A DNA stretch of 64,000 bases, taken from assembly GCF_003933235.1 (NCBI RefSeq), contig NZ_RWJI01000002.1:330000-393999 (forward strand), written 5' to 3'. This document shows positions 15,825 to 25,048 of the stretch, one piece after another; position 1 is the stretch's first letter, and every line of letters begins with the position of its first letter. The position numbers were made by a program, and so were the translations under genes. The notes under the pieces were generated by a model. It searched no databases and was not told the DNA's origin. It saw only the letters and a list, made by a program, of their open reading frames with translations. Origin of the DNA: Sphingorhabdus wooponensis. Lineage in GTDB: Bacteria > Pseudomonadota > Alphaproteobacteria > Sphingomonadales > Sphingomonadaceae.

Positions 15825-18002
15825 TCAAAACCTCCGCTCTAGGCCAATGCCAAAGTGGCGAGGCGGCTCGAGTGAGGCCACCCGAACAGAACCCAGCAGA
15901 GGCGCAACCGCTGCGAGTGAAGACAGCACCTTGTGGTCGGTGAGATTGCGGGCGAAGACGTTGACCGTCCAGCGATTATCCGCGCTGGTCCAGGCCGCGC
16001 CTAAATCGAAGCGGGCAAAACCGCCCTGCCGCGCATCAGCTGTGTTGAACTCAGTGAAGAAATACTCGGAACGCCACTGCATTGCGCCACCAAAGTCGAG
16101 CCGGCTGCCGCCGGCCAGATCCGCGCGGTATTGCACCGAGACCGTGCCCTGCCAGCGTGACGTCAGCGGCAGTCTATTTCCTGAGACATTGAAGTCCTGA
16201 AATCCCCGGCGTTGGTCGGTCGAGACGAAGGTGCCGAAACTTGCATCCATCCAGCTTCCCGACAAGCCGAGTGTTAGTCCGGGAGCGGGCCTGACTTTGG
16301 CTTCCAGTTCAAGTCCGTTGATCCTTGCCGAGGTGGCATTGGCAATGATCTGACTGATGGGGCCGATCCGCACGATCTGAAGGTCGCTGTAGTCCGAGGT
16401 GTAGCCAGTGAGATTGAGCGTCCAGCCTGCGCCAGAAAGCCGCGCCCCGGCTTCAAACGTGACGTTGATCTCTGGATTGACCGCCGGGGTAAATGCCCCG
16501 ACATTAAGCGCGCCCGATTTGAACCCGCGCGCGGCCGATGCATAGAGCAGCACATTATCTGAGGGGGTGAAGTCGAGACCCGCCTTGCCGGACCATTCGC
16601 CCCAGCCATCGCTTTGTTGACCGGTGATGGGGGGAGCAAAGAAAGTCAGAAACTCGCTCGCCTGCTTTTGGTCATCGCTATAGCGCCCGCCAATCCGCAA
16701 CGCGACGGTGTCTGACAGTGCCAGCTTGCCGTCGGCATAAGCGGCCAGCGCTTCGGTCGTTACCGTGCCGCCACCAGCAAAGGTGAACGGGAAAGGGAAT
16801 GTCAGCGGCAGACGCGGATCCAGAAACGCGCCGGGCAGAAATCCCTCGACAAACGTCGTGCGGGACTGACGGAAACGCAGCCATATCGCGCCTGCCAGCC
16901 AGTCGAGCTTGCCACTGTTACCTTTGAGATAGGCCTCGACGCTGCTCTGGCTGCTATCGGTGTCGAGCGAGGAGGTACTGACGGTACGCTCGGTGCCGTC
17001 CTGATCAAAACTGATGAAACGGTCCGAGCCGCGGGTGTCAGCGATCAGCACCAGTTCTGCCGCACCGATCGGCTGTTCGAGCCGCCCCGTTACCGACCAC
17101 ACCTCGCGGCGGTTTATTGAACCCTGGCTCTTGAAAGAGCGAGGCGCGGCAGAGGGGCGCACGCCGAAAAGCAGCGCTGCGGGATGCGGTAATGGGTCTG
17201 GCAGGATTCTCAACGCCGGACCGGCATCGTTCTGCGTATAGCCGTTAGCGGTCAACTGCAGACGGCCTTCGCCGAGCGGCACTGCGACCTGCAGGCGACC
17301 GGCGAAGCTTTCCTCCGCATCGCCGCGCTCGGGTGCGCCAGGCGTACCGGCGAGTTCGTTTCGGGTGTAGCCTGAAAGTTTGCGATACTGTGCGCTAGCC
17401 CGCGCAGTGATTCCGCCGAAGAGCGGTCCGGACAATACACCGTCGCCCTGAACCCGGCCATAATCGCCAAGCTGCAAGCCGATGCGACCCTCGAGACTTT
17501 CGCTCGGCGCGGCGGAAACAAGGTTTACCGCCCCGCCGGTGGCGTTACGCCCATAGAGCGCTCCCTGCGGCCCACGCAGCACCTCGATCCGCTCAAGATC
17601 GAGAAAGGCAACGCCGGTCGCTTCCTGGTCTGACAGGTATACCCCATCGGCATAGGTCGCCACACCTGGGTCTCCGCCGGGTGCAAAGAAGTTGTTGCCT
17701 ACCCCACGAATAAAGATTTGGGTGATGCCGAAGCTCTGCGCGAAGCTGAGACTGGGTACCTTCTGGGCGAGTTCGGTCAGCCCCTGATTGCCTCCCTGCC
17801 GAAGGCTATCACCGTCCAGCACTGAAAGCGCGAGCGGGGTGTCCTGGATGCTACTGCTGCGTCGCTCGGCCGTGACAAGGATCTCGTCTGGTTCGGCAGA
17901 GCCGACAGAGGCAGCGCCTGAGCGATCCTGAGCTAACGCACCTGATGCCGCGACTAGCGAAAGCAGTGATCCCGCGCTCCCGAGAAATAGTTTACCTCTC
18001 AT
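15825..18002 (-). CDS. TonB-dependent outer-membrane receptor
   Basis: This complete 725-residue receptor has a signal peptide (cut after GALAQ), a TonB-box-like DEILVTAERR, a plug domain with IFIRGVGNNF and RIEVLRGPQGALYGRNATGGA, and a barrel ending in the aromatic C terminus GLERRF. It imports a specific substrate using TonB energy. The esterase gene follows at once and an AraC-type regulator is divergent 142 bp upstream, so the three are a small inducible uptake-and-hydrolysis unit (inference). The high GC and its place in the island suggest transfer. Confidence 0.93.
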   Translation of the reverse strand: MRGKLFLGSAGSLLSLVAASGALAQDRSGAASVGSAEPDEILVTAERRSSSIQDTPLALSVLDGDSLRQGGNQGLTELAQKVPSLSFAQSFGITQIFIRGVGNNFFAPGGDPGVATYADGVYLSDQEATGVAFLDLERIEVLRGPQGALYGRNATGGAVNLVSAAPSESLEGRIGLQLGDYGRVQGDGVLSGPLFGGITARASAQYRKLSGYTRNELAGTPGAPERGDAEESFAGRLQVAVPLGEGRLQLTANGYTQNDAGPALRILPDPLPHPAALLFGVRPSAAPRSFKSQGSINRREVWSVTGRLEQPIGAAELVLIADTRGSDRFISFDQDGTERTVSTSSLDTDSSQSSVEAYLKGNSGKLDWLAGAIWLRFRQSRTTFVEGFLPGAFLDPRLPLTFPFPFTFAGGGTVTTEALAAYADGKLALSDTVALRIGGRYSDDQKQASEFLTFFAPPITGQQSDGWGEWSGKAGLDFTPSDNVLLYASAARGFKSGALNVGAFTPAVNPEINVTFEAGARLSGAGWTLNLTGYTSDYSDLQIVRIGPISQIIANATSARINGLELEAKVRPAPGLTLGLSGSWMDASFGTFVSTDQRRGFQDFNVSGNRLPLTSRWQGTVSVQYRADLAGGSRLDFGGAMQWRSEYFFTEFNTADARQGGFARFDLGAAWTSADNRWTVNVFARNLTDHKVLSSLAAVAPLLGSVRVASLEPPRHFGIGLERRF

Positions 18003-18144
18003 TGTCGATTCTCCCCTTCTTATGTTGCGACAAGTCTAAGCTCGGCAGTTAGGGTGAAGGAAGGACAGCAGTGCACGCACCAAGCGGACAAATTAGCTCA
18101 AATTTATCATTGATTCTGTCGGTGTTATAAACGAACGTGTCGCC

Positions 18145-19101
18145 ATGACCGCGCAGATCCCCTTTACCTTTCTCGGAACGCTGCTGGGCGACTCGAGGGC
18201 GCGGGAGATACTCGCCGCAGCCGGTCTGCCCGATCAAGACAAGCCGATCGGACATCTAGATTGCTGGCAGTTGCTGCGCAACAATATCGAACAGACCGGC
18301 GATGAGCGGCACGAAATCTGGCCTGGTTCGGTGCCCTATGGCAGCTTCGGACTGCTACTCGCTGCGATGCGACTAGGGCACGACCTCGGCGATGGGTTGG
18401 TACGGATGGCTTCGGCGTCGCGGATCGTTTGGCCCGATCTGCCGCTAGCGGTCCGGCGCGGGCAAGATCTGCGGTTGCAAGTACCGGGCATCGGCAGCTT
18501 CCCGGCGCAGCGGCGGCTTTATGTCGAGATGGTGATACTCGTGCTTCACACTGCTTGCTGCTGGATGGCAGGCCAGAAACTCGAACCCCGTCGCCTAATC
18601 GCACCGCGTGATAATGCACCGGGCAATGGCGCGGCGTTCGCTCTACTCGGCTGCCCCGTGATAAGGCGCGGTAGCGACATGGAGCTGGTCTACCCAGCGG
18701 AGGCCGCAAGTATGAGGATCGTCGCCGATCGCTTCGACTTGTGGCCGAATATGCTGTTTGAAACCTACCGACATATAACTGCCGAGCCGCTCGCACGGGT
18801 TAGCACTGCCGATCAGGTGCTCGATCTGCTAAGGCAGGCACCGTTCGATCAGGGCACGCTTGCCGGGATGATGGGCCTTTCAGTGCCTACTTTACGGCGC
18901 CGGCTGGCCGAGGAGGGTCACAGCTTTCGAAGCCTCCTTAGCCACGTCCGCCAGCAGCAGACGCTTACCGCTCTGAAGGCCGAGGTGGGCCTCGAGGACC
19001 TGGCGGCCAGTCTCGGCTATTCCGAAGCGCGCAGCCTGCGCCGCGCCACCCGCCGCTGGTTTGGGGCACCCCCGAGTGTGATACGCAAGTTTAAGATGTA
19101 G
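18145..19101 (+). CDS. AraC-family transcriptional regulator with Arabinose_bd-type N-terminal domain
   Basis: The 318-residue protein has an N-terminal domain of the type seen in OruR/ArgR-like AraC regulators (WQLLRNNIEQTGDERHEIW, YGSFGLLLAAMRLGHDLGDG). A C-terminal double helix-turn-helix follows from about residue 220 (LAGMMGLSVPTLRRRLAEEG, then LEDLAASLGYSEARSLRRA). Members of this subgroup usually activate a neighbouring catabolic or uptake gene in response to a small ligand. It is divergent from the TonB receptor and probably activates it with the esterase. Confidence 0.9.
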   Translation: MTAQIPFTFLGTLLGDSRAREILAAAGLPDQDKPIGHLDCWQLLRNNIEQTGDERHEIWPGSVPYGSFGLLLAAMRLGHDLGDGLVRMASASRIVWPDLPLAVRRGQDLRLQVPGIGSFPAQRRLYVEMVILVLHTACCWMAGQKLEPRRLIAPRDNAPGNGAAFALLGCPVIRRGSDMELVYPAEAASMRIVADRFDLWPNMLFETYRHITAEPLARVSTADQVLDLLRQAPFDQGTLAGMMGLSVPTLRRRLAEEGHSFRSLLSHVRQQQTLTALKAEVGLEDLAASLGYSEARSLRRATRRWFGAPPSVIRKFKM

Positions 19102-19365
19102 GCACCTTTTGTCGCGGTAACCTAAAGGATACGCCGAACATTGAGCAGACTCAGAGTTGACTTAATTTTTTCGATTGCAAGGTAAATACATTCCGCCACC
19201 TCCCTTTCTGGTACGCTTTTACACAGTCGCGGCAATCGGCGCACCCTGAATGAAAGGCGGCTCTGAGTAAGCTGAACCGGAGCAGTAAACGGTGGCATTG
19301 ATAGCGGGAACAGCCGAGCGTTCAGACCGACCTAAACGGCAGCTATTGATCGATCCCCGCACAGA
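19102..19365. other. Gene-free right arm of the island
   Basis: No gene or recognisable site was found between the AraC-type gene and the second long repeat. Confidence 0.5.
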
Positions 19366-19829
19366 AGCAAACAGCCAGCTCCCGGCCCAGAATCTGCCAT
19401 GACATCTGATCAAGTACGAGAGCCGATTAGGCTTTTCGCCAAAATAGACTGTTCCAAATGGAACGCTGGCGAACGGTGTTCGAGGCCAACGGCTCCTCCC
19501 CGGCAAATCGGACTTTTGTGGCGTTTGGGATTGGCGGACCAGTCCCAAAGCGTTACGGATGATCGTCGCTCATCCGTTTTTAGGAGCGAGCTGAACACAA
19601 AGATGAGCGCAGTGGCAATCGCGCAAACCGACAATGCTCCATCCAAGGCCGACTTAAACACTGAATTTTCAGGATTTTTGCGCGGGCGTTCCAATCAGAA
19701 CGCTGATTAAAACGCAGGCTGCAACCCCGCTTTGGGCAGCAAAGGCCCTATCACCTAAGTCATTGAAATCATTGGAGCGGGCGAAGGGATTCGAACCCTC
19801 GACCCCAACCTTGGCAAGGTTGTGCTCTA
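19366..19829 (+). repeat. 464-bp direct repeat, right copy, overlapping intact tRNA-Gly
   Basis: Ungapped partner of 8750-9213. It keeps the 80-bp perfect core (19511-19590), the 64-bp perfect block (19755-19818), and the GTTCCAAATGGAAC (19451-19464) and GTTCCAATCAGAAC (19688-19701) palindromes. The repeat includes the tRNA 3' half and about 400 bp beyond the tRNA 3' end, more than a normal att core. Confidence 0.85.
19555..19581 (+). terminator. Hairpin with T-tract inside right repeat
   Basis: The same 8-bp stem (ACGGATGA / TCATCCGT) and T-run as at 8939-8965. It could end plus-strand transcription coming from the AraC-type gene. Confidence 0.45.
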
Positions 19830-19847
19830 CCCCTGAGCTACGCCCGC
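19773..19847 (-). tRNA. tRNA-Gly (anticodon GCC)
   Basis: The minus strand folds as a full cloverleaf: acceptor GCGGGCG/CGCCCGC, D-arm GCTCAGGGGTAGAGC, anticodon arm CAACC-TTGCCAA-GGTTG with anticodon GCC, T-arm with TTCGAAT, discriminator T and an encoded CCA. It is 72 nt without CCA. It is intact and is the probable integration target of the island to its left. Confidence 0.96.
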
Positions 19848-19973
19848 TCTGGCGGTCAGGTATATAAATCCTGACGGGTGAGGCGCGCCGTTAGCATGGG
19901 GCATATTCCCCCGCAAGCCCCAAATGCCGCCTTTTTACGAAAAGGGGGTAAAGCCTGTCTTGTGAAAGACATC

Positions 19974-19998
19974 GTTTTACCCACATAGGGGGTGAAAC
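19974..19998 (+). promoter_or_regulatory. Inverted repeat just upstream of the thioredoxin-like gene
   Basis: GTTTTACCC and GGGGTGAAAC form an imperfect stem with a short loop about 20 bp before the start codon. There is no T-tract, so a terminator is unlikely; it may be an operator or a 5'-leader hairpin. Confidence 0.3.
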
Positions 19999-20017
19999 GA
20001 ATCCTGAAGAATGGAGA

Positions 20018-20941
20018 ATGAACGTGGCGACGATGGGGCTGACCACCGACGAACAGAAAGCCGTTGAGCAATTCCGGACCGACGTTGTCGCGCCGTCAAT
20101 GGAGCGTTTGGTGATACTCGATTTCTGGGCCGAATGGTGCGGTCCGTGCAAGCAACTGACGCCGATATTGGAAAAGGTTGCGGCGGAATATGCCGATCGC
20201 GGTGTGGTGTTGGCCAAGGTCAATGTTGACGAGAATAAGTTTATTGCATCGCAATTTCAGGTACGGTCCATTCCGACGGTTTACGCAATCTTTCAGGGGC
20301 AGCCCGTTGCGGACCTGTCGCCGGCACGCACAGAGCCACAATTGCGGCAAATGCTCGACCAATTGTTGGAGAAACTACCGATCACGGCTGGAGATGCCGT
20401 TGCGGACCCTGCTGCAGCATTGGCGCCGCTTGTGGACGAGGCAGAGGCCCTTTTGGCACAAGACGGCGCGGAGCAAGCTTATGCCCTATTTGCCGAGGTG
20501 CTGTCAGTATTACCTGAACATCCTCCTGCCTTATCTGGGCTGATCCGTGCATTGACCATATTGGGGCGTCAAGATGAAGCGCAGGCTATTTTTGATAGCC
20601 TAAGCGACGAACTCCGCGCCGAACCAGCGCTGGAAAAGGCGGGATCGGTATTGAGCATTGCCGCCGCGGCCGTTCCGCCGGAAGAATTGGCGGGGTTGAA
20701 ATCCGCCGTTGCCGCATCGCCCGATGACCATGCTTTGCGCCTTGAACTTGCCAACGCCCTCATGGCAGCGGGCGACCGCGATGGTGCCGCCAAAGCCTTG
20801 TTGCATATCATCGCGGCGGACCGCGAATGGAATGACGGCGCCGCCAAGGCACGGCTGCTCGAAATATTTTCTTTAATTGGATTGGAAGACCCATGGGTAG
20901 CAGCGACACGCCGAAAACTGTCAGCGATCCTGTTCGGATGA
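20018..20941 (+). CDS. Thioredoxin-domain co-chaperone of the YbbN/CnoX family
   Basis: The 307-residue protein has an N-terminal thioredoxin domain with an intact WCGPC site (Cys41, Cys44) and cis-Pro in IPTVYAIF, then a C-terminal TPR-like region of about 180 residues rich in Ala/Leu helices. This layout is that of CnoX/YbbN, which holds oxidised unfolding proteins and passes them to GroEL or DnaK. Unlike E. coli CnoX, both active-site cysteines are present, so it may also have redox activity. GGAGA precedes the ATG. Its stop overlaps the next gene, a LON-domain protein. Confidence 0.9.
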   Translation: MNVATMGLTTDEQKAVEQFRTDVVAPSMERLVILDFWAEWCGPCKQLTPILEKVAAEYADRGVVLAKVNVDENKFIASQFQVRSIPTVYAIFQGQPVADLSPARTEPQLRQMLDQLLEKLPITAGDAVADPAAALAPLVDEAEALLAQDGAEQAYALFAEVLSVLPEHPPALSGLIRALTILGRQDEAQAIFDSLSDELRAEPALEKAGSVLSIAAAAVPPEELAGLKSAVAASPDDHALRLELANALMAAGDRDGAAKALLHIIAADREWNDGAAKARLLEIFSLIGLEDPWVAATRRKLSAILFG

Positions 20942-21555
20942 CAAATCAACGGATTTCGATTTTTCCGCTCACCGGCGCGATTATTTTCCCGAGCATGCAG
21001 CTTCCACTGCATATTTTTGAGCCGCGCTATCGCGATTTGGTCAGCGATTCGCTGGCCCGTGACCGGAAGATTGGCATGATCCAACCCAAGGGGCAGGGTA
21101 ACCAGCCAGCCTTATTCAACGTGGGCTGCCTTGCGCGCATTCACGATGTGGAGGCGCTGGACGACGGGCGGTACAATATTATCCTTGAAGGCGTGCAGCG
21201 CTTTTCCGTGATCAATGAACTTGATGTCACCACAAGCTTTCGTCAAGTTGAGGCAGAATTGTGGAATGAAGATGAAATGGACGAAACTCTCTCGCTCGCG
21301 GAACGGGCGTCCATGGAAATAGAATCACGCCGCTTTGCCGAATCGCAAGGGTATAGCGTTGATTGGGCCGCCGTTTCACAACTCGACGATTATTCTTTAG
21401 TCAACGCCATTGCCCAAATTGCACCCTTTGATTTTGCCGCAAAGCAAGCCCTGTTAGAAGCACGCGGGCTGTCCGACCGCGCCGAAACTATTGTGCAGTT
21501 AATGCAGTTTTTCGGACGCCATGACGGTCGCGACGACCGCGTAACGCTGCAATAA
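20938..21555 (+). CDS. LON N-terminal substrate-binding domain protein
   Basis: The start is the ATG that overlaps the previous stop (ATGA), giving 205 residues; an in-frame ATG at 20893 would overlap more and is less likely. It contains only the LON N-domain (ISIFPLTGAIIFPSMQLPLHIFEPRYRDLV, then GQGNQPALFNVGCLARI) without ATPase or protease parts. Standalone LON-domain proteins probably bind unfolded or oxidised proteins. Pairing with a CnoX-like chaperone suggests a shared task in protein quality control. Confidence 0.9.
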   Translation: MTNQRISIFPLTGAIIFPSMQLPLHIFEPRYRDLVSDSLARDRKIGMIQPKGQGNQPALFNVGCLARIHDVEALDDGRYNIILEGVQRFSVINELDVTTSFRQVEAELWNEDEMDETLSLAERASMEIESRRFAESQGYSVDWAAVSQLDDYSLVNAIAQIAPFDFAAKQALLEARGLSDRAETIVQLMQFFGRHDGRDDRVTLQ

Positions 21556-21568
21556 TTAGGGTCAGGAC

Positions 21569-22195
21569 CTAGGCTAAAAAGCTCGCCCGCAGGCCGTCGA
21601 TGACAAATTGCGCGGCCAATGCAGCGAGCAACACACCCAATAGCCGCGTGATAACAGCCTCGGCATTGGCGCCCAGAACGCGCATGATAGGGCCCGCGGC
21701 GAGTAGTGCCAAAAGCGTCAGGACAAGCACGGTCCCCAATGCCGCCAAAATGACACCCGCGCGATCAATGCCGGTATTTTGCGACATCAACAGCATGACA
21801 GAGGCGATGGACCCTGGCCCTGCGATCATCGGCATGGCCATAGGGAAGACGGACACGTCCTCAATTTCGGGCGTGTCGATGATTTTCTGCGCGCGCTCTT
21901 CGCGTCGTTCAGTGCGCTTTTCAAAAACCATATCGATGGCAATCAGGAACAACATGATACCACCTGCGATTCGGAAGCTGTTCAATTCAATATGCAGCGC
22001 GCTCAGTAATTGTTCGCCGAACAATGCAAAGACCAGCAAGATGCCCGATGCGACCAAGACGGCGCGCAACGCCATATTGCGTCGCTGGGCCGCATTGGCA
22101 CCCTTGGTTAAGCTCGCGTAAATTGGTGCGCAGCCCGGCGGATCAATCACGACGAAAAAGGTGATGAAGGCCGAAAGAAAAAGTTCAATCATCAT
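21569..22195 (-). CDS. MarC-family integral membrane protein
   Basis: This 208-residue protein has about six membrane segments and the family features VVIDPPGCAPIYASLTKG near the N terminus and VFPMAMPMIAGPGSIASVML in the middle. MarC (UPF0056) was named by location in E. coli and has no proven transport substrate. Its start overlaps the stop of the upstream lipoprotein gene by 4 bp, so it is the last gene of a six-gene minus-strand run that starts at 25721. Confidence 0.9.
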   Translation of the reverse strand: MMIELFLSAFITFFVVIDPPGCAPIYASLTKGANAAQRRNMALRAVLVASGILLVFALFGEQLLSALHIELNSFRIAGGIMLFLIAIDMVFEKRTERREERAQKIIDTPEIEDVSVFPMAMPMIAGPGSIASVMLLMSQNTGIDRAGVILAALGTVLVLTLLALLAAGPIMRVLGANAEAVITRLLGVLLAALAAQFVIDGLRASFLA

Positions 22196-22875
22196 TGCGG
22201 CGCGACCTCATCCATGATGACGGTCTCACTTACCGTGCCATTCCATAATTTGATTTCGACTGTACGCGCGCCATTGGGCTGAACGGCATAAGAATAGATC
22301 AACGATTGGTCAGCTGCATAGCCAGCCTTTTCGATTATGCCGTCAGATGGGATAGCAGTTGGTGCAGGTGCTTGCCCTTTGCAACTGGCGACCTTTGTTT
22401 CAATCATCTCTTTCGGCGCTCGTGGCACGGTCAGGATGTCATGATGGTGCAGTACCCATTTCCATGTGCCATCACCGCGCGCATTTTTCTCTACAAACTG
22501 CCAGACGGTGGTGAAATAGCCGAATGTGCCATCTGGTCTCTCCCACGCGCCCGTCGTGACACCTGTTTTGCCATCGCAGGACATAAGCGCTTTATGTGGT
22601 TGCCACTTAAGCGGCGCGGTCGGGTCTGCCTTGCCCTTCAGCCATTCCAATGCAAGCGTCGGTTGCGGCGCGAACATTACTGCGTCCTTGGCAGCAGTTT
22701 CACGGAATGCAGTCCATTGCCCCTTTTGTTGGGCAAACTGATTAAAGCCAATATCTGCCGCAATAATCGCACTTGGGTTGGCGATTCTGGGCTGAAACTC
22801 ATAAAATTGGCGACTTGGCGATGCCGCACAAGCCGACAACGCCACTGCAGCAAGAAGGGTAGGAAATGCTTTCAT
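22192..22875 (-). CDS. Lipoprotein with SnoaL/DUF4440-like domain
   Basis: The start is the ATG at 22875, which begins a lipoprotein signal (lipobox LSAC at about residues 14-17), giving 227 residues; a longer frame into folD has no support. The mature part (ADIGFNQFAQQKGQWTAFRE, then WERPDGTFGYFTTVWQFVEK and WKWVLHHHD) is an NTF2-fold domain of unknown function, probably anchored in the periplasm. It starts 4 bp after the folD stop and overlaps marC by 4 bp. Confidence 0.8.
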   Translation of the reverse strand: MKAFPTLLAAVALSACAASPSRQFYEFQPRIANPSAIIAADIGFNQFAQQKGQWTAFRETAAKDAVMFAPQPTLALEWLKGKADPTAPLKWQPHKALMSCDGKTGVTTGAWERPDGTFGYFTTVWQFVEKNARGDGTWKWVLHHHDILTVPRAPKEMIETKVASCKGQAPAPTAIPSDGIIEKAGYAADQSLIYSYAVQPNGARTVEIKLWNGTVSETVIMDEVAPQ

Positions 22876-22879
22876 CACC

Positions 22880-23776
22880 TCAAATTCCTTCTGGTGCTGC
22901 AACTCCTGCACGGCGGTGCGCGGCAACCAAAGTATTGCGCAGCAAACACGCAATCGTCATTGGCCCAACACCGCCCGGAACGGGGGTTATGGCGCCAGCA
23001 TGGCGCAACGCATCGTCAAAGGCAACGTCGCCGACCAAACGGCCTTTGCTTTGGCCTGCTTCGGGCTCCAAGCGATTGATACCAACATCAATCACTACGG
23101 CACCTGGCTTCAACCAATCGCCGGTCACCATCTCCGCGCGGCCAACAGCAGCCACAACAATGTCTGCACGGCGTACGACATCGGGCAAATCCTGCGTGCG
23201 GCTATGCGCGATAGTAACAGTGCAGTTTTCGGCCAGCAGCAATTGCGCCATCGGTTTACCGACAATGTTGGACCGCCCGATGACCACGGCGTTCTTGCCG
23301 GACAGGTCGCCCATATGGTCCTTCAACAGCATTAAGCAGCCTAGCGGCGTGCACGGGACAAACGCCTCTTCACCAACGGCCAGACGCCCCGCGTTGACGA
23401 CGTGAAAGCCATCAACATCCTTGCCAGGATCAATCGCGGCGATCACGGCTTTATCATCCATATGCGGTGGCAGCGGCAGCTGCACCAATATGCCATCAAC
23501 GGCGGCGTCTGCGTTCAGCGTTTCAACGAGCGCGATGAGTTCGTCTTGCGAAACCGACGCAGGCAGGCGATGTTCGAAACTGTTCATGCCCGCTTCGACC
23601 GTCGCTTTCTTCTTGGATCCCACATAGACTTGGCTAGCGGGATCTTCGCCGACAAGGACCACGGCAAGGCCAGGCTTGCGCGCCGTTAATGCGATAAAGC
23701 TTTCAACGGCAGCGGCCACGCGCTGACGCAATTGGGCGGCGAATGCCTTGCCATCAATGATAAATGCGTTGCTCAC
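22880..23776 (-). CDS. folD: Methylenetetrahydrofolate dehydrogenase/cyclohydrolase
   Basis: The 298-residue enzyme has the FolD signatures: [18 protein letters not shown] with the catalytic Lys region, [10 protein letters not shown], and the NADP-binding [14 protein letters not shown], ending with [10 protein letters not shown]. It interconverts 5,10-methylene-, methenyl- and 10-formyl-tetrahydrofolate in the cytoplasm. It overlaps the yggT-like gene by 4 bp at its start. Confidence 0.96.
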   Translation of the reverse strand: MSNAFIIDGKAFAAQLRQRVAAAVESFIALTARKPGLAVVLVGEDPASQVYVGSKKKATVEAGMNSFEHRLPASVSQDELIALVETLNADAAVDGILVQLPLPPHMDDKAVIAAIDPGKDVDGFHVVNAGRLAVGEEAFVPCTPLGCLMLLKDHMGDLSGKNAVVIGRSNIVGKPMAQLLLAENCTVTIAHSRTQDLPDVVRRADIVVAAVGRAEMVTGDWLKPGAVVIDVGINRLEPEAGQSKGRLVGDVAFDDALRHAGAITPVPGGVGPMTIACLLRNTLVAAHRRAGVAAPEGI

Positions 23777-24075
23777 ATGCCCGCCGCAGAAATATCATTA
23801 GCCACACCCACCAATAGCATCTGCAATATGCGCAGACCGATCAATAACACCATCGGCGAAAAATCAATCATGCCAGTGTCCGGCATGATTTTGCGGATAG
23901 GTTTCAGAAACGGATCTAAAATAACCGAAAGCGCGTGCCAGATGGAGGCGACGATGTTGTTCGATAGGCTGACGACGTTAAACGAAATCAACAAACTGAG
24001 GATGAATTGAACGATGACAACGGTCGACAGGATCGTCATCAAATATCCAATAATGGAAATAAGCGCGAGAAGCAT
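23773..24075 (-). CDS. YggT-family membrane protein
   Basis: The ATG at 24075 has CGGAG about 6 bases upstream and starts a hydrophobic N terminus, giving 100 residues; a TTG at 24105 would add ten residues but is unlikely. Two long membrane segments flank the [16 protein letters not shown] family motif (here [21 protein letters not shown]). YggT proteins are linked to osmotic response or cell-envelope assembly, with no proven activity. It overlaps folD by 4 bp. Confidence 0.88.
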   Translation of the reverse strand: MLLALISIIGYLMTILSTVVIVQFILSLLISFNVVSLSNNIVASIWHALSVILDPFLKPIRKIMPDTGMIDFSPMVLLIGLRILQMLLVGVANDISAAGM

Positions 24076-24157
24076 GAAATTCTCCGGAAAAGTGTGTTGC
24101 AGCAATTAGCCGAGGCTGCGCGCTGTATCAACTGCCCAAAACAGCTTAGGCCTTAGT

Positions 24158-25048
24158 TTACTTGTGAATCAGCGTTCCCGCACCCTTTACGGTGAACATT
24201 TCGATCAGCATGGCATGGCTGGTGCGGCCGTCTAAGATAACTGCCGCATCGACGCCAGATTCCACCGCATCAACGCAAGTCTGTATTTTGGGAATCATAC
24301 CACCGCTGATGGTGCCGTCCTTTTGCAGCTCGGCAATCGCCGCAGGATCAAGATCCGTGAGCAACTCACCCGATTTATTCAGCACGCCTGCTACATCAGT
24401 CAAAAGGAACAGGCGCGATGCACCCAATGCGCTCGCCACCGCACCCGCCATTGTGTCGGCGTTGATATTATAGGTGTGGCCATCTGCGCCAACACCAATC
24501 GGCGCGATCACAGGAATCATGCCCGCCGCGCTAATCGTGTCGATAATGCTGCGGTCAACATTGGTTGGTTCGCCGACAAAGCCCAAATCGATATTCCGTT
24601 CGATATGGCTGTCTGGATCCTTTTGTGTGCGCTGCACCTTAGTGGCGGTAACGAACCCACCATCCTTGCCCGATATGCCAAGCGCCTTGCCACCCGCGGC
24701 ATTAATCCAGCCGACCAGTTCCTTGTTAATCGCGCCCGATAGCACCATTTCGGCAATTTTCGCGGTTTCCGCATCGGTAACGCGCAGGCCATCAATAAAC
24801 TCGCTCTCGACGCCCAATTTTTTGAGCATGGCGCCAATTTGCGGTCCGCCGCCATGGACGACAACGGGGTTGATACCGACGGCCTTTAACAACACCACAT
24901 CATCAGCGAAATCGCGCGCTAGGCTGGCGTCACCCATCGCATGGCCGCCATATTTGACGACAAAGGTTTTGCCCGCATAACGCTGCAGATAAGGGAGCGC
25001 TTCGGTTAGCGTTTCGGCCTTGGCGAGATTTGCTGGATCAATCGTCAT
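24158..25048 (-). CDS. argB: Acetylglutamate kinase
   Basis: The 296-residue form starts at ATG 25048. It has the amino-acid-kinase motifs [22 protein letters not shown], the arginine/acetylglutamate-binding GLRVTDAET, and [10 protein letters not shown] near the C terminus. ArgB phosphorylates N-acetylglutamate, the second step of arginine synthesis. Its first 11 bases overlap the end of the VUT transporter gene, so the two are translated from one transcript. Confidence 0.96.
   Translation of the reverse strand: MTIDPANLAKAETLTEALPYLQRYAGKTFVVKYGGHAMGDASLARDFADDVVLLKAVGINPVVVHGGGPQIGAMLKKLGVESEFIDGLRVTDAETAKIAEMVLSGAINKELVGWINAAGGKALGISGKDGGFVTATKVQRTQKDPDSHIERNIDLGFVGEPTNVDRSIIDTISAAGMIPVIAPIGVGADGHTYNINADTMAGAVASALGASRLFLLTDVAGVLNKSGELLTDLDPAAIAELQKDGTISGGMIPKIQTCVDAVESGVDAAVILDGRTSHAMLIEMFTVKGAGTLIHK

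Larger units (their letters stand above)
9157..19772. mobile_element. Probable 10.6-kb genomic island at tRNA-Gly(GCC)
   Basis: The segment lies between the decayed tRNA-Gly 3' fragment and the intact tRNA-Gly gene, with long direct repeats at both ends. Its cargo is csoR-copABCD plus a SnoaL-like protein (9.5-14.6 kb), then a GC-richer unit of hydrolase, TonB receptor and AraC regulator (14.9-19.1 kb). No integrase, transposase or conjugation gene was seen, so the island is either decayed or was moved by functions supplied from elsewhere. The repeats are longer and more diverged than a simple att core, so homologous exchange between related tRNA flanks is an alternative origin. Confidence 0.65.
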
